DNA of 64,000 bases, from contig CM060121.1 of the NCBI GenBank assembly GCA_030522415.1, positions 23,212,142 through 23,276,141 on the forward strand, written 5' to 3'. Under the pieces are notes generated by a model. That model saw only the letters and a program-made list of their open reading frames with translations, did not search any database and was not told the origin of the DNA. Of this stretch, positions 1 through 12,061 are shown piece by piece. The stretch comes from Channallabes apus. Taxonomy: Eukaryota > Chordata > Actinopteri > Siluriformes > Clariidae. Made by a program: the position numbers and the translations under genes. Within the stretch, counting starts at the first letter, position 1, and every line of letters begins with the position of its first letter.

Positions 1-828
1 CAAAATAATTCTGTGCAACTGGTCAGATTTAGGGATTGGACTGAAAAACGGAAGCTGAAAGTGAGAGCCAGGAAGGAAACCTGCAGAACTTAATATTCCT
101 CAATACAACATTAAAAAAAAAATAAAAATACAAGGAAGTCTGTGTATTTTTTTTGAAACGATATTAATAACACAGAGCTGAGTTCCAGCTGATACCTGAT
201 ATTCACACGCACCTGCCGTCTCCAAACTTCTGTTATCAAGTTGTTCAAGATGTTTCACCGTGACATGACCATGTTGTTCTTGTTTTTTTACACAAAAAAT
301 GTAATTAGCGTTACAGCCCACAGTGATTCTCTGAGTCACACAGGATTCTGTTTATTTATTTTTTTTATTTACAATTTTTTTTACTTCACTAAACTGCCTT
401 CGTAATTTAATTTAATATGTTTTGGAATATTTTAAACAAGACATAAGATAAATAATGATTAAAAAATGTTTGATTTCTAAATCATAAACAATGCATGAAC
501 AATGTGCGTCTAGATAAATAGTCCCAAACAAACCCTAATAAACTCTACCTTCTGAAGCATCATTTTAACTGGAAGTCAAAAAAGAAAAATATAATAAAAT
601 CCCTGACTTTTTTTTTTTTCCTTCTGCTGAGCTCGTGACATTTAAAAGCTAGCATTCTGAAGAGCTCTTATTAACTGCATTAAAGTGGTTGTGTAACCGT
701 ATAACCCATAATATGCGTCACTCACTTTGATCCGGCGCTAGCAGGCAGGTAAGTTTTAACCATGTAGTTTGCGCAGATTGGCACGTCTGGTGTTTAATAG
801 AGTAGTAGATTTCTCTGTGCACCATTCA
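1..828. other. AT-rich non-coding DNA, nothing recognised
   Basis: This AT-rich stretch has several short A or T runs. Short reading frames exist on both strands but none resembles a known protein and none has splice-site context. It is most likely part of the SPOP intron that continues upstream of the window. Confidence 0.5.
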
Positions 829-1605
829 TCCTCTGCAGCTGGTCCCGAATGCGGCTGCACAACTTGTTCTCAAGCTTCTCCTACACCACATCACCCCACT
901 TACTCCGCTCCCTCCGCTGGCTTCCTGTAGCTGTAGCCGCATCAATTTCAAAACACTAATGCTTGCCTACAGAGCCAAAAATGGCCCGGCACCCACTTTA
1001 TACCTTAGAGCTCTAATCAAACTCCGCACTGCACCACTGATCCTCCAGCACCGCTCGACTCGTCCCACCATCTCTCAGAGATCGAGGAGGACCTGCATCC
1101 AGACGGATTTCTGTTCCGGTGGTGGAATAAACTTTTCTCTAGATGTCTGTACAGCCGAGTCACTAGCGATCTTCTCGTCCTGCTAGCGTAAGGATGTATT
1201 TATTGATGGAAACGTCGAAGCAGTTACGCAAGTCGCTCTGAATAAGTGATGTGGAAAATATATAGATTTATGAGTATAGTATACGTTGTCTCTCCTGTAT
1301 GAAAACACAGATAGTTCCCTGTTAACTTAAAATGTCTATCTGTCTTGTCTCAGCTAGCCAGCTAATTAGGTCTCTAAGTTAACTAGTTAGTTTTTTTTTT
1401 TTTTGTAAATTTATGCTGTTAATTTATGTCGTCATGTTAATCGTTCTTGTCTCAGCTAGTCAAGTTTGCTCGTTAGTTTCCTGTAAATTTATGTTGTAAA
1501 TTTAGCACCTTGTTGCATGTAGCACGTTGATCCTGGAGGAACGCTGTTACGTTTCACTGTGTACTAACTGTATGGTTGAAGTGATAAAAAGCCGACTTGA
1601 CTTCA
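829..1605 (+). mobile_element. LINE 3' fragment, L2/CR1-like
   Basis: Frames around 829-1190 read as the C-terminal part of a fish non-LTR reverse transcriptase. The recognisable pattern is a run of small residues, then HHITPLLRSLRWLPV, then a stretch like LMLAYRAKNGPAPTLY with LRALI shortly after. Frameshifts show that it is dead. The following AT-rich part ends near 1605 with a tail related to the TTGACTTGACTT-type 3' end common in fish LINEs of this group. The 5' part, including the endonuclease and most of the reverse transcriptase, is absent, which is typical 5' truncation. Family assignment is from memory of the protein pattern; the clade (L2, Rex1 or CR1) is not certain. Confidence 0.7.
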
Positions 1606-1839
1606 CTATAGCTTTATCTTGGTTAAAAAAAAAAAAAAGTTGGTGAGATGATCTAAAGTGTAAAGTCTAAAGTGAACCCATCCTTGTTTCTTGTTTTTTT
1701 TATATTTATATAACTGTGTGTGATATGGTCAAAAAAAGTAGTGTACATGACAGTGTGTTGTTATGGTTACCAGATGTTCACTTAAGTCTAAAACTATCAA
1801 AGTGAAAGAGTTTGTCTTGCATGCAGATGAAGTCCACAG

Positions 1840-2250
1840 CCATCTTTCTGGTTCCTCAGTAGAACTGCTCTAGACCTTTACAAGGTGCAGGATAGGACAC
1901 ACAAAAGCAACACACTCATTTTTACTGGCAAGAGAAAATCCACCACAATGTTCATCATGCAGAACCCAGTTGTCCATCAAACATGTTTTATTTGACTGCA
2001 ACTCTTTTACTCCTCTAAGGAACTTTTTTGTTCTGGCGTTTGTAGCGTCCGGTGAGCGTGAACTAGGAACGTTTTATACCGTTGATACTTTAAAAAAAGT
2101 TTTTGAACAAGGAAATCCAAATATGGTTTTAAAATTCTTAGAAAAAATTAATCTTAAGCATCTTATCTAATTTTTAAATAACCACAATGCTTCTCGCCAT
2201 GAATATAGCCATAGAAGCTGGTATGGTGTTAAAAAAGAAAGAAAGATAGA
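1840..2250 (+). mobile_element. LINE 3' fragment, I/Nimb-like C-terminus
   Basis: The frame through 1887-2167 reads RIGHTKATHSFL, then a zinc-knuckle-like CSSC followed by H and C (CxxC, H and C spacing), then IKHVLFDC, and ends in a TLKKVFEQ...LKFLEKINL-type tail. This matches the extreme C-terminus of I/Nimb-group LINE ORF2 proteins, where an R.GHT..TH segment precedes a CCHC knuckle. Only the last 90 or so residues are present and no upstream reverse transcriptase can be read, so it is a 5'-truncated insertion. The zinc-knuckle frame is open to the stop at 2168-2170. Confidence 0.7.
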
Positions 2251-2893
2251 ACTGCTCTAACTAAGAGTAAGAGGATAATACGAGGCCAGGCTCTGCGGCC
2301 GTCCGTGGTCTCCATGCGATCAGAACACTAAAACAAAAGCTTTTCTTTTCTGTGTCGCCAGCTTGCATCAGGTTTACGCACGACTGCGTACGTTAGGAAC
2401 CAGCGTTAGTGGTAGTATGATCCGACTGAAAGTGACACTGCATACGCTGTTCACTTTCCTGCACGTCACAGTGTTGTGTGTGGGTTTGTTACAGTATTTA
2501 AATATTTAAATCAGATTTTTATATACAGTAATAGGCTTCATGCCAGTCCATGACTTTTTTTTTTTTTTAACCTGTTTGACTGAAGTTAAACTTTCATCAC
2601 TTTACCTTTCTGCATCATTACAGTTCAGATTACAGGTTCAGTTCAGATTCATGGGCTTGTTCGAAGATGTAATAGTGACAGCTTGATGTTTGCAAGATTT
2701 TAATCTTCTAATAAGTAACGCAGAGCCTTAAGTTGATATTGTGTAATGTAATAATGCACATAACTAACTAACTAACTAACATGGAGGAAAAAAAAAAAAC
2801 GTGCCGGGGCAACACACACAAGCAATTAATTGCTGGGTAGATTAGCTAACTAACTATAATGGAAGCCAAGTTGATCAAATTTAAAGGTATTTA
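2251..2893. other. Non-coding DNA, nothing recognised
   Basis: The stretch holds a TAAC-type short tandem near 2763-2780, a poly-A run near 2790 and a poly-T run near 2560. No coding or RNA signal was seen. Confidence 0.45.
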
Positions 2894-3428
2894 CAGTGGG
2901 GCAAAAAAAGTATTTAGTCAGCCGTCAATTGTTCAAGTTCTCCCACTTAAAAAGATGAGAGAGGCTTGTAATTCATCATAGGGTTTACATCAACTATGAG
3001 AGACAAAATGAGAAAAAGAAATCCAGAAAAATCACATTGTAGGATTTCTAAAGAATTTATTTGCAAACTATGGTGGAAAATAGTATTTGAAAAAGTACTT
3101 GGTCACCTACAAATTTACAAGATTTCTGACTCTCACAGACCTGTAACTTGTTCTTTAAGAGGCTCCTCTGTCCTCCACTCATTACCTGTATTAATGGCAT
3201 CTGTTTGAACTCGTTATCAGTATAAAAGACACCTGTCCACAAACAGTCACACTCCAAACTCCACTATGGCCAAAGAGCTGTCGAAGGACACCAGAAACAG
3301 AATTGTAGACCTGCACCAGGCTGGAAGACTGAATCTGCAGTATTTAAGCAGCTTGGTGTGAAGAAATCAACTGCGGGAGCAATTATTAGAAAATGGAAGA
3401 CATACAAGACCACTGATAATCTCCCTCC
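2894..3428 (+). mobile_element. Tc1 element, 5' portion (CAGTGGGGCAAAAAAGT family)
   Basis: It starts with the inverted-repeat end CAGTGGGGCAAAAAAAGT after a TA and continues through the long 5' terminal region into the transposase start: the ATG near 3265 gives MAKELSKDTRNRIVDLHQAG. The frame breaks soon after, and similarity stops near 3428 before the DNA-binding domain is complete. The catalytic domain and right end are absent. Two more copies of closely related elements occur at 12303-12966 (minus) and 57903-58680. Tc1/mariner elements insert at TA; the left TA is visible but the right cannot be tested. Confidence 0.85.
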
Positions 3429-3542
3429 TATGTGTCGTCCGAGTCAACAGCAGAAATTCAAATAATGTTGCAACTCTTGTAAGATGAAACGCATCTTGTA
3501 ATGTGTAACACATCAAAGTCTGATGTGGATAGGCTGGAATCT

Positions 3543-4397
3543 AAGGGTGCTTTCACACCTATAGTTGGATTGCTTTAGTCCGCACCACTCAGAAAAATGT
3601 TACAATGTAGTAAACAGACGTTGGTACGGTTTGCTTTCACATATGCAGAGTTCTAAACGAACCAAAATAGACCGCGAAGCCCATCGGCACCGGAAACAGA
3701 GTATTTTCAGAAAATCGCGCCACTTTCAATAATCATGGAGGAACAGCTTTGCTTTGCGCTCATGGCGCTGATCCTCGCGCACTGCATTGTACGTGCAAAT
3801 CATTATTTTTCAGATAATTAATTTCGAACACGATTCGCGGCTGCGACTCCAAACCAACTTCCTGGTTTATTCATCTCGCCGATGGCGCATCGCCGCCACT
3901 TCAGGGAGAGACGTGCCCTCCTCCTGAATGATCATTTTGTTATTAGCCGGCGATCTTCCTGCAGATCCATCAGGTAATCCGTTGGCCGATCGAAACAAGC
4001 AACACATTTTTCCATCTTTAATGTGAATACAGAGAGGCACTTAATTTCCACGGCACTCCACGTTTCTCCGCGGTTTGATTTCATTGCGAGTCGATAGCTT
4101 GAAAAATTTCAAGAAGTGAAAAGAATTTTACTCATAACCCAGTAGGCCTTATACCCAAAGTGCATTAAACTATACCATTTCGTCAGATATACTTTGGTTT
4201 CTTTCACACCAGATGAACTGTACCAAAGTAGAGCGGATAAAGCGGTTCGAGACCACCCCTTCATGCAGGTCTCGGATCGATTGATTTGGTGCGCACCAAA
4301 GTACCGAGATTGCATTCACATCAACACAAACGAATTGAATCAAGGGACCAAACACGTCTGGTGCGCACCAAATGCTGTAGGTGTGAAAGCCCCCTTA
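3543..4397. mobile_element. Non-autonomous DNA transposon with terminal inverted repeats
   Basis: The left end GGGTGCTTTCACACCTATAG near 3545 and the right end TAGGTGTGAAAGCCCCCTTA near 4378 are inverted copies with two or three mismatches, 0.85 kb apart. Inside, further copies of the CTTTCACA motif and of the palindrome GGTGCGCACC occur near 3640, 4200, 4290 and 4359. No transposase can be read, so I call it a MITE-like or internally deleted element. Superfamily is unknown: no clear target duplication could be fixed at the ends. Confidence 0.65.
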
Positions 4398-6420
4398 TGT
4401 TCCCAATTTTAAGTCTGGTTTTGGTGAACCTGTGTTTGCATGAACACTGATCTGGTTTTACTGTTCCGATGGTGGTTACGTAATCAGTTTCGAAGGCTGC
4501 ACATCAGATCCGTGAACAGCAGAAGGTTGGTTCTGTTGATGGTTTTGAGCTGGCTGCAGGACTGGTGGTGGTGAAGAAAGAAAAGGGGGAAAAAAGACAA
4601 CTGGCATTTGGTTCACAGTTGGCTTTATCATGAAGACTGGACTTCTCGTTTCCCTCTTCTGGTTCCCGTTTGCTCTTTTAAACGGCTGTGGCAGAGCATG
4701 GGATATTAGTGCGTGTCCAGGGCTCTGCTGCTGGGCTTGGCATGTTCGGGCTCTCCGGCTCCGTTTCAGGGGTTTGGACGCTGTTCTCCCGTTTTGGCAG
4801 GTTTGTCCACAATGGCACTCTGCCACACTGCCTTTAACCTCACAGGAAGCCCAATGCCTCCACACACAGCCAAAACATGATTGTTGGCAAGGAAAGGCTT
4901 TTATTTTCTGCCATTTTTAAAACCACGCAGATGGACTACCCTGGAAAATACCATTAGTGAAGATTAATGCACATTAAATGCGGCTTTATTTTTCGTTCAG
5001 AGTTTTTAGGAGGGGAAAAAGAAACACGATGCTGCGCAGGCTGCTGAATTTCCCCGAAAGCAGCACGGTACAAAGATCGTTGTTAAAGGGTAGAACGAGG
5101 ATGGCTTTAAATGCTCTCGTAACGTTTAATGATAGACTTTTTATTTATAATTTTTTTATTTTTGCTTTCTGAGATGTTCAGAAAGGTCTCCAGTGTGAGT
5201 ACCAACAAAAGAAAGCTAGATAAATACATTAAGCTTAAAAAAGCCACTTAAATTTTACCCCATATGTAACCTCATAAGAAAGAAACCCCTCTCCAGTTTG
5301 TTACTCAGCATCTTACGTTTACAAGCTACTGCTAAGACAGAGAACTTGGAGGAGAAGTGGAATAAAAGGAAACCGGCAATATAAAACCTGTACATCATCC
5401 ATGGGGAATTAACTTGTTAAAGAAATTGTACAATACAGGCCCTTTAAAATCCATCCTTCTTCTCTGAAAGGCGCCGGTTGTAGCGTAGTGTCAGCATTTT
5501 AATCAGCGGATGAGGACAGTGTGTAAGAGGCAGTGTCGCGATATCACATCCAGCTGCTCTTCAGCATTCAAGTCTCTAACAAGTGCATGACGATCGCGTG
5601 TGCTGTCGTATCGAGTGCTCGGCCAGTAGAGAGATTTACTCCCGGTTTATAGAGTCAGAATTATCGGCGAATGTTTATTGTATCAGGTTGTATTGATGTC
5701 TCTCGAGAGGACGTCGATACCCAGAAGCGTTTGTGCTGACACTTCGCTATAGATGCGGCTGCTGAATTAAGATGAGATTGTGTTTCTTTTGCTTTACAAG
5801 TACATTATAATGATCTCTCTCTCTCTCTCTCTCCATCTTGCGCTCTTGGGTCTTGTTCCGGTTCATCCAAAAGAGATTCTAATGAAAAGTGATTGGTGCC
5901 CGAATCAGCTTATTGGCTTATACACAATCACTATATATAGTGCCACTATACACGTCTGTCACACATGGGTGCTGGATTTACTGTGACTCATTTTTCTTTG
6001 AAGCCCTTTTTGACCTGTCGACTTTTGATATCGTGTGTGTATGCGTGTGACCTTTTGACGTTTCTGTGGAAGTCTTTTGGCTCCACTTGCTGTTCCAGTT
6101 CAGTGGACTGTGAGAGCACAAAGCCCAGAAGCCTGAGACCTGAATATGAATCTTTTAACACCGAGCACTTTCCATGCCCTAGCTTCCTTTCTTTCTCTCT
6201 CTCTCTCTCTCTCTCTCTTAGTCCTGATTTATGCTTCTCTCAGTGTCCAAGATGAGTTTGTAGGGCATGTGAGTTTATAACACAAGATTTTACCTTGAAT
6301 AAAACAACTTCAAATGACCAACTTGTTGTAGCACAGATAAACTCATCATCCTTCATCAAACGTCTTGACTTCAGGTCTGATCTTTGTTTTCCCAATAGTT
6401 ACCTGAACTGCATTAAATGG
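4398..6420. other. Intronic DNA, no gene recognised
   Basis: Open frames near 4476-4920 on both strands have no recognisable family and no splice context. Short CT microsatellites lie at about 5814-5834 and 6190-6219. I see no RNA gene and no clear transposon here. Confidence 0.45.
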
Positions 6421-6580
6421 CCAGGGGTAGCTCAGTAGTTAAGGCCTAATGATCCAAAGTTCCTAGGTTCAAATCCCACCACCACCACCACCAATTTGCA
6501 ACTGGTGGACCCTTGAGTAAGGCACTTAACCGTAAGTTGCTCTGGATAAGGGCGTCTGGCAAATGCGATAAAACATGAAT
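6421..6580 (+). mobile_element. tRNA-derived SINE
   Basis: The head carries an A-box-like TAGCTCAGTAGTTAAGG and a B box GGTTCAAATCC about 30 bases further on, followed by a CCACCACCACC run. The tail contains CTTGAGTAAGGCACTTAACC and GCTCTGGATAAGGGCGTCTG, the tail shared by many teleost SINEs and their partner LINEs. It is a retroposon, not a tRNA gene, because the cloverleaf cannot be completed and the SINE body follows directly. Confidence 0.85.
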
Positions 6581-6829
6581 GTAAATTGCACTAAATGATA
6601 TTAAGGCATCAATACATTAGCTGATAATGAGCTTCGCTTACCTTATATCATGATGTTAATGAGTGTTACATACTGTAACACACACACACACACCCCATAC
6701 TCTTACACCTTTATATCAATGCTACAGTACCAATCATCAACTATGGTTTATTTTATACATTCTAGAGCAACACTGGAGATTTTAATACTATGAGGTAACA
6801 CGTATCTGGAATTGTGTCATTGAGTAACA

Positions 6830-7006
6830 GTTTTAAGACACGAAGATCAGCTGATCTGGAAGTTCATTTGCGGGGGGGAAAAAAAATGATGAAACTGGCT
6901 CTCATGAAGACCATCCCAGGAAAGCAAGACTAAAGTTCATTTAGATGTACTGGCCTCAAAAACAATGTAGAAAGAAATAACCAAACTTTCGACTGTTAGT
7001 GTACAT
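6830..7006 (+). mobile_element. Tc1 transposase relic
   Basis: The segment with GGCTCTCATGAAGACCATCC and GGAAAGCAAGAC is the same transposase stretch as in the element at 42640-43351 (a GSHEDHxxKARPK-like reading). It ends with AAACTTTCGACTGTTAGTGTA, close to the inverted-repeat end AACTTTTGATCAGTAGTGTA of that copy. The left end was not found. Confidence 0.6.
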
Positions 7007-9490
7007 CATATGGCCCAAAGTATCTGGATCCCAGACCAGTACAACCTGATATCCATGTTAAATTGTTTGCCTTTACTTTTTCTTAATCAGGGACTTCCGC
7101 ATGGGGACGGTGGGTGAATGCGCGTGTGGGGACTTTTCTCTGCTTCTTTACATCTTGGATTTCAGGGAGCAACTTTTCCCAAACCGCTCAACACCGTTTA
7201 TCCGAAATGCCTCATGTTTTCATTTCTTGTTTGGCCAGATCACTGTGTCATCGACCCGCTCTGACCATCTCTCTCCTCTAATCTCGATCCTCTGCACCTC
7301 TGCAATCTGTGATGGTTTGTCAGTGAACCTTGGGATCTGACCTGGACTGGTGGCTTGCCACCTCCAACGCTGCTGCCAGGCCAGTCTCACTGAACTGACC
7401 TGAACTCCGTGACTTTGTTAGCATCGAATTTAATTGCACGCCAGCCTGCAGCCCAAATTGTAGTTTGTGTGTTAACCTGTGGGGGCAGTGTGTCGGGAAC
7501 TGGATATGAAAGCCCTTGTCGTTTTATTTGAGGTGCCTCCTTTTAATATGAACATTTTTCTATATTAGACATTAATCTTCTTGTTATAAAAATTCTCGTT
7601 ATACGGCGACGTAGGGAGAGAAAAAAATCGCCGCCGCTACTGGGTTCACCAGTGACTGCACAACGTCGTAGTTTTTTTGTGGTTTATGAAGAAATGCAAA
7701 AATTTTCGCGCAAGTTTTTCAGTTACTGTCGGATGTCAGTTTCCACTTTTGATTGTCTGCTGTAGCTGGTGTAATGCCACATTGCACGCCGATCAACCAA
7801 TATGCGGTTTACATTTTATTTAGCCTTTTTTCCTCACATTTGCCTAAGTATAACATGTAGGATCATGGAATATATCCGGTTCTCCGAGGCTTAAAATGAA
7901 CTAGAAGCGTTTTTCCTTGCGTTCGTTGGGATTTGAACGCCAAGAAAAAGGCGTTTTTTGGACGCCGTATAAACGTGCAGCCGGACACACGCACGTCACC
8001 AAAGCCCGTGTGAACACTCTCATCGACTCCTATGTGTAGAAAACCCTCGGCGTTTGATCCGCGATCACCGGACACTACGAACGGCAGAAAATCGCTCGAT
8101 TTTAACGCCCGTGTGAACAAGGCCTGTGTAATGTACAGCGCCATCTGATGAAGTTTAGGATGAAGTGATGATTTTTTTTCAAGGTAAATTTTTTTTTATG
8201 ATATTAGGGTGTTTTTCATTTAAATTTCAGAGTAGCATATCTTCTACAAGCTCGGCCAAATACACTGATGCGAGCACAAACAAAGAAACAAACAGACAAA
8301 AATATCTAAAAACCATCTTGGTCATCTTGCGTCCCAACAAATAATTTTTTTTTTTACAAATATCTTCAATGTATAGACACGTAAACGTAACGGTTTTATT
8401 ATATGTATAGATGAAGGAGACAAATAACACCCAATGGTCATTACCATGGACTTTTAATGGCACGTTAAATAAAAACAAGAATCATTAAAAAGACTCTTCT
8501 TCGATCTGCCAATCAAATGTGAAGATTTTGGAGGTCTTGGAATGGCGCTGCTAATTATTAAACAGAGTAATATATTACACGTTGTTTCCTCTTGCTAAAT
8601 TAACGACACCTGCAGCGTTGATGTTTTAACCCCAAGCCAACAGAAATTCTCAAATCTTCCTGGTGTTTAATGAATGTTTATTTATGAAAGCGTGTACTCA
8701 GGCAACCAGCTTCTGCTATCAATTTGCACCTTGGCTGCTGTTTCCTGTGCTGTCGAGACCGAGCCTCCTGTGCACAAACCATTTATTTATATTTTATATT
8801 TAAGCCAAAGCTGCAGGTTTGTGCTGATGTATGCAGGCAGCAAGCCTCGTTTCCAATGGATCTGCCAGGGGAAAGCTTGTGTCCAGTGAGACCAGTCGCC
8901 TCGCTCCTTCTGTTCTGCTCTCACCTGCTCCATCGAGGAGGTCGGCCGGCGGTTGGGCCGTTTGTAACTGTAAATTCACCCCCTCTGCGTTTGATTGAAC
9001 ACGGTCTCTAGCGAGAGCACGGAGTCTCTCGCCATTTCGCTGTTTCACTTCATGCTTCACCCGCTCTCGGATTCTCCTCATCTCTAATGCGTTCTATCGT
9101 CTCGTCTCGTCTCATCTCAGAGTTTCACCTCATCTACATAAAGTGAGCTTGCGGAAGGACTGTGAAATTTGCTTTAAAAAAAAAAAAACTAAAAGATTTG
9201 CTCAATTTGATTTTTCCGTCCATCAAATTAAATTTATATTCCTCAGGTTATGAGGTGTGAAGTCTAAGCTACAAGGTTGTATAGTAACCCGAATCCAAGG
9301 GCGTGCCGGCGGTGGGCTGGCGCTCATTGGCTGTTTGCGTGGCGCTCGCTGGTTTTGCATTCAGCAAGGTTAAGCTGTAAATCATAGACTGTGAATGTAG
9401 AGAGCATGAGAGAGCTGACACAGTATGAGATGTATATGTAAGGCATGAAACACTGAGACCTGCTCATGCATGTTGTAAAGCTGAAATAAG
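7007..9490. other. Intronic DNA, mostly unexplained
   Basis: No gene recognised. The segment 7860-8140 is CpG-rich and contains GCCCGTGTGAACAAGGCC near 8107, which looks like the end of a DNA transposon of the type with ACACGGGCGT termini, but no matching left end was found. A short CTCGTCTCGTCTCAT tandem lies near 9098-9118. The open frames here carry no family signature. Confidence 0.4.
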
Positions 9491-9710
9491 TGAAATGGTG
9501 GAGCTGAAGTCATTCGACAAGGAACAACTGTGACACGATCAGTGCATGACATCACAGTATGCACCACTTTACAGTCACTAATGGAGCAAAGGTACAGACT
9601 CGACGTACAAGCACAATCTGTGACCGAGAATCGCCACCTCACAGTCTCCTAAGTAACTATGATGTAACAGTATAGAGTCTGTGTATAAAAACCTGTGTGT
9701 AAGTCAAGAG
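9491..9710 (+). repeat. 5' LTR of the BEL/Pao element
   Basis: It aligns by eye with 11832-12048 over about 210 bases with substitutions and small indels. It contains GTGTATAAAAACCTG near 9682, a likely promoter TATA box of the retroelement. The inner boundary is uncertain because the 3' copy is truncated soon after the TATA, so the true LTR may extend further right. Confidence 0.7.
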
Positions 9711-9874
9711 ACTGCAGTCCGTAATATGTGAGACAGGAAAGCGCATTTTCTCAGGGACACTGATGGTATGATAATACCGCTCTCTACTTGTACGAAGGAC
9801 TGATTACTGATATCACTCGAATTTGATATTTGATGCAATTACTATAGAGCTCAATAACTTATGTTATGCTTTGA

Positions 9875-10640
9875 TTGTTGTTTAAATGTTTGCATGATTT
9901 CACAAAAAAAGTTGCAAATTCCCAGGTAACCAAGTGTACAGTCACTAACCATGTGTTAAAAACCATGAGGTTAAAAAGATTCAACTGGTGGACAGCATCG
10001 ACAACAAGATTGCCTAAGAGCTCAGGCTTTCCTCTTACAAAAGCTGCTGACATCTTCAGAGTATTGGAGAACTGCTTTGGAAACAGAACCACAATTGCCA
10101 TGGAAGTTGTTGAGGAGCTAGAAAGGATTCCTGCTGTGAGTGAGAATTAGCCAAGGAGAGGGATAAATATTTAATCCAAATGGTAGAAAAAGCCCTGGCA
10201 GATCTCAGAGACCTTGGAAATATCAGCGCAATCAAGAACCCACTTGTTATAGTCCATTGTTAGCAAGTTACCAGGACAATGGTTGGTCTACATGACGGAT
10301 CCTGCAAATGGCATCACACCAGAGAAACACTATGATGCATTACTAAAGTTCCTAAAGAAAGAAGAAATTCTTGAAAGGCTAGAGCAGCTCAAAATCTCAG
10401 AAAAAGTAAAAGGCCAGAAAGGAATTCTGAAGTATACAATCGCCAGAACGACAAAGAAAATTTCTACAGAAAGTGGATCCGTCGTGTGTGGAGGAAAGAA
10501 GCATAGAGACAAAATCTTCTTCTGCAGAAAGTTCAAAGAACTAGAACTAGCAGAGAAGAAATCCATTGTAAAGGAACTGGGTGCCTCTAAACAGGATGGT
10601 GACCGGTGCAACGACAACTATCTTTGTTGAAACAAAGCCT
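9875..10640 (+). pseudogene. BEL/Pao gag remnant
   Basis: Two broken frames (9875-10150 and 10283-10630) resemble BEL/Pao Gag. The first begins with an N-terminal LHDFTKKVANSQV-type stretch followed by a VLKTMRLKRF segment. The second has DPANGITPEKHYDALLKFLK and a zinc-knuckle-like VVCGGKKHRDKIFFC (CxxxxxH-C type spacing) followed by ELAEKKSIVKELGA. In-frame stops and a shift near 10150-10280 separate them. A functional Gag would form the retrotransposon particle; this one cannot. Assignment is from family pattern memory, not a search. Confidence 0.65.
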
Positions 10641-10929
10641 TGTCAGACCACCATTAACTTATTTGTCCTAATGGGGAACTCAAGGACATGTGTGGGGGAA
10701 GAGTCCTCCAGAGACCCCAGCAATGGAAGCAGATTTAAAGACGAACAGGAGGAGCTTTGGGCTGAACTCTTACCAGAACTAGCAGAACAGTTCAGGAGAC
10801 AATTCACCAACAGATCTAAGATGGTAGACTCCCTCTGAGAGAGACAAAATGGGACTTTACAGGGAGTTCCTTTAATCCACTCCTGACGAAATCATGATGT
10901 TGATGAAAGTAACCTCTAACGCTGAACAA

Positions 10930-11275
10930 AAAATTGTTACTCTAATAGACCTGGCCTTAGACAAATGATATTACGCACAAAACTGCTGATGGACTCAAGA
11001 GGAGAAAATATTCCCTTGGTGGTTCATGGGCTTGGCAAGATACCCATTAGAGTGAGCACAGAAAGTTACCTCCTCAGGATTAGAGTCAAAACTCACGAGG
11101 GGGTGGTGAAGGCTCATCAGGTGATCTGTTATGGGTTAGAGGAGATTTGCAAGCCACTGTACACTTTTGTGGACTTTGGCAATGTATTCGACCCCCTTGA
11201 ACTTTTCGACATTTTGTCACATTACAATCACTTTTTTTGGAGACATGAAGACGTACAACTCTGGCTGGCTTGAAG
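10930..11275 (+). pseudogene. BEL/Pao protease-region remnant
   Basis: The frame 10965-11273 contains SYLLRIRVKTHEGVVKAHQVICYGLEEI, in two parts reminiscent of the region around the aspartic protease of BEL/Pao polyproteins. The catalytic DTG/DSG motif is not visible in this short frame. The continuing frame to 11780 is broken by stops and ends with a RDVRQLVILVHTEEQ-like C-terminal piece, so the central polymerase domains appear deleted between them. Confidence 0.45.
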
Positions 11276-11831
11276 AGCGTGAAGTGCATCTCCACAAGTA
11301 CCTTTGGAGAGATACGGAGGAAGAAGAAATAGGCAAGTGTGCCATAACACGCGTCAACATCGGAGATCGCCCTGCTGGATGTATTGCGCAATTATCTGTG
11401 CATGAAACGGCACGATTGGCAAATTGAACATTGGTTTCACCTAATAGATATCAGATTGTGCTGGGGACCATTCAACGTGATGGACACGGGTTACAGAAAT
11501 TATTTGCAAACAGAGGTGTAGAAATTCAAAAGGCTTAGTCAGCGAGTGACTGGTGGTAAACCCGAGGAAATGGCCCTGGAAAATCAATCCTGCAAGCTCG
11601 TCACAGGAATGGGGCAACAGAGACCACTGTTCGCATTGTACAGTGAGCATCACAGATGAGACAGAGAAAGTCATCAAGAAATTGAAAAACAAGATTCCTG
11701 TGAAGATCCTTCACAGAGATGTTAGACAGCTAGTCATCTTGGTTCATACAGAAGAACAGGCAGAAGAAAAGAAAGTGTGAACTACTTGGGTTCAAGAACC
11801 TGTAGTTCAAGTGGGAGGTATAAAACTAAAG

Positions 11832-12048
11832 TGAAATAGTGGAGCTGAAGTCATTCGTCATGGAGCAAATGTGACACAATCAGAGCATGACATCACAGTA
11901 TGCATCACCTGACAGTCCCTAATGGAGCAAAGGCTGTACACTACAGCACCACATACGAGCACCACCTGTGACGGAGAATCGCCACCTCACAGTCTCTACC
12001 CCTAAGTAGCTATGGTGTAACAGTAGAGGGTCTGTGTATAAAACCCTC
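11832..12048 (+). repeat. 3' LTR of the BEL/Pao element, truncated
   Basis: It matches the 5' LTR from TGAAAT through TGTGTATAAAACCCTC. Similarity then stops near 12048 and an RTE LINE fragment begins within about 15 bases, so the end of the LTR is lost. Confidence 0.7.
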
Positions 12049-12061
12049 TGCTTTCTCTTCT

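Larger units (their letters stand above)
9491..12048 (+). mobile_element. Internally deleted BEL/Pao LTR retrotransposon
   Basis: Two related long terminal repeats, starting at about 9491 and 11832, bracket gag-like and protease-like frames. Both repeats begin TGAAAT and then share GTGGAGCTGAAGTCATTCG, GACATCACAGTATGCA, GAGAATCGCCACCTCACAG and a TATA-like TGTATAAAA. Only about 2.1 kb lie between them, far less than the roughly 5 kb or more of a complete BEL/Pao interior. Reverse transcriptase, RNase H and most of integrase are missing. Frameshifts and stops interrupt every frame. The LTRs differ at many sites, so the copy is old. The right LTR is cut short near 12048 where LINE and Tc1 pieces follow. 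Confidence 0.8.

Noticed and set aside
4476..4920. Overlapping frames on both strands (129 and 96 codons)
   Set aside because: No recognisable family, no splice sites of note, and opposite-strand overlap typical of chance in a GC-balanced stretch.
6421..6500. tRNA gene suggested by A and B boxes
   Set aside because: The cloverleaf cannot be completed and the sequence runs into a SINE body and tail. The same holds for 20848 and 63166.
7863..8144. 93-codon minus-strand frame
   Set aside because: It lies in a CpG-rich stretch that looks like part of a DNA transposon with ACACGGGCGT-type ends; no protein family is recognised.
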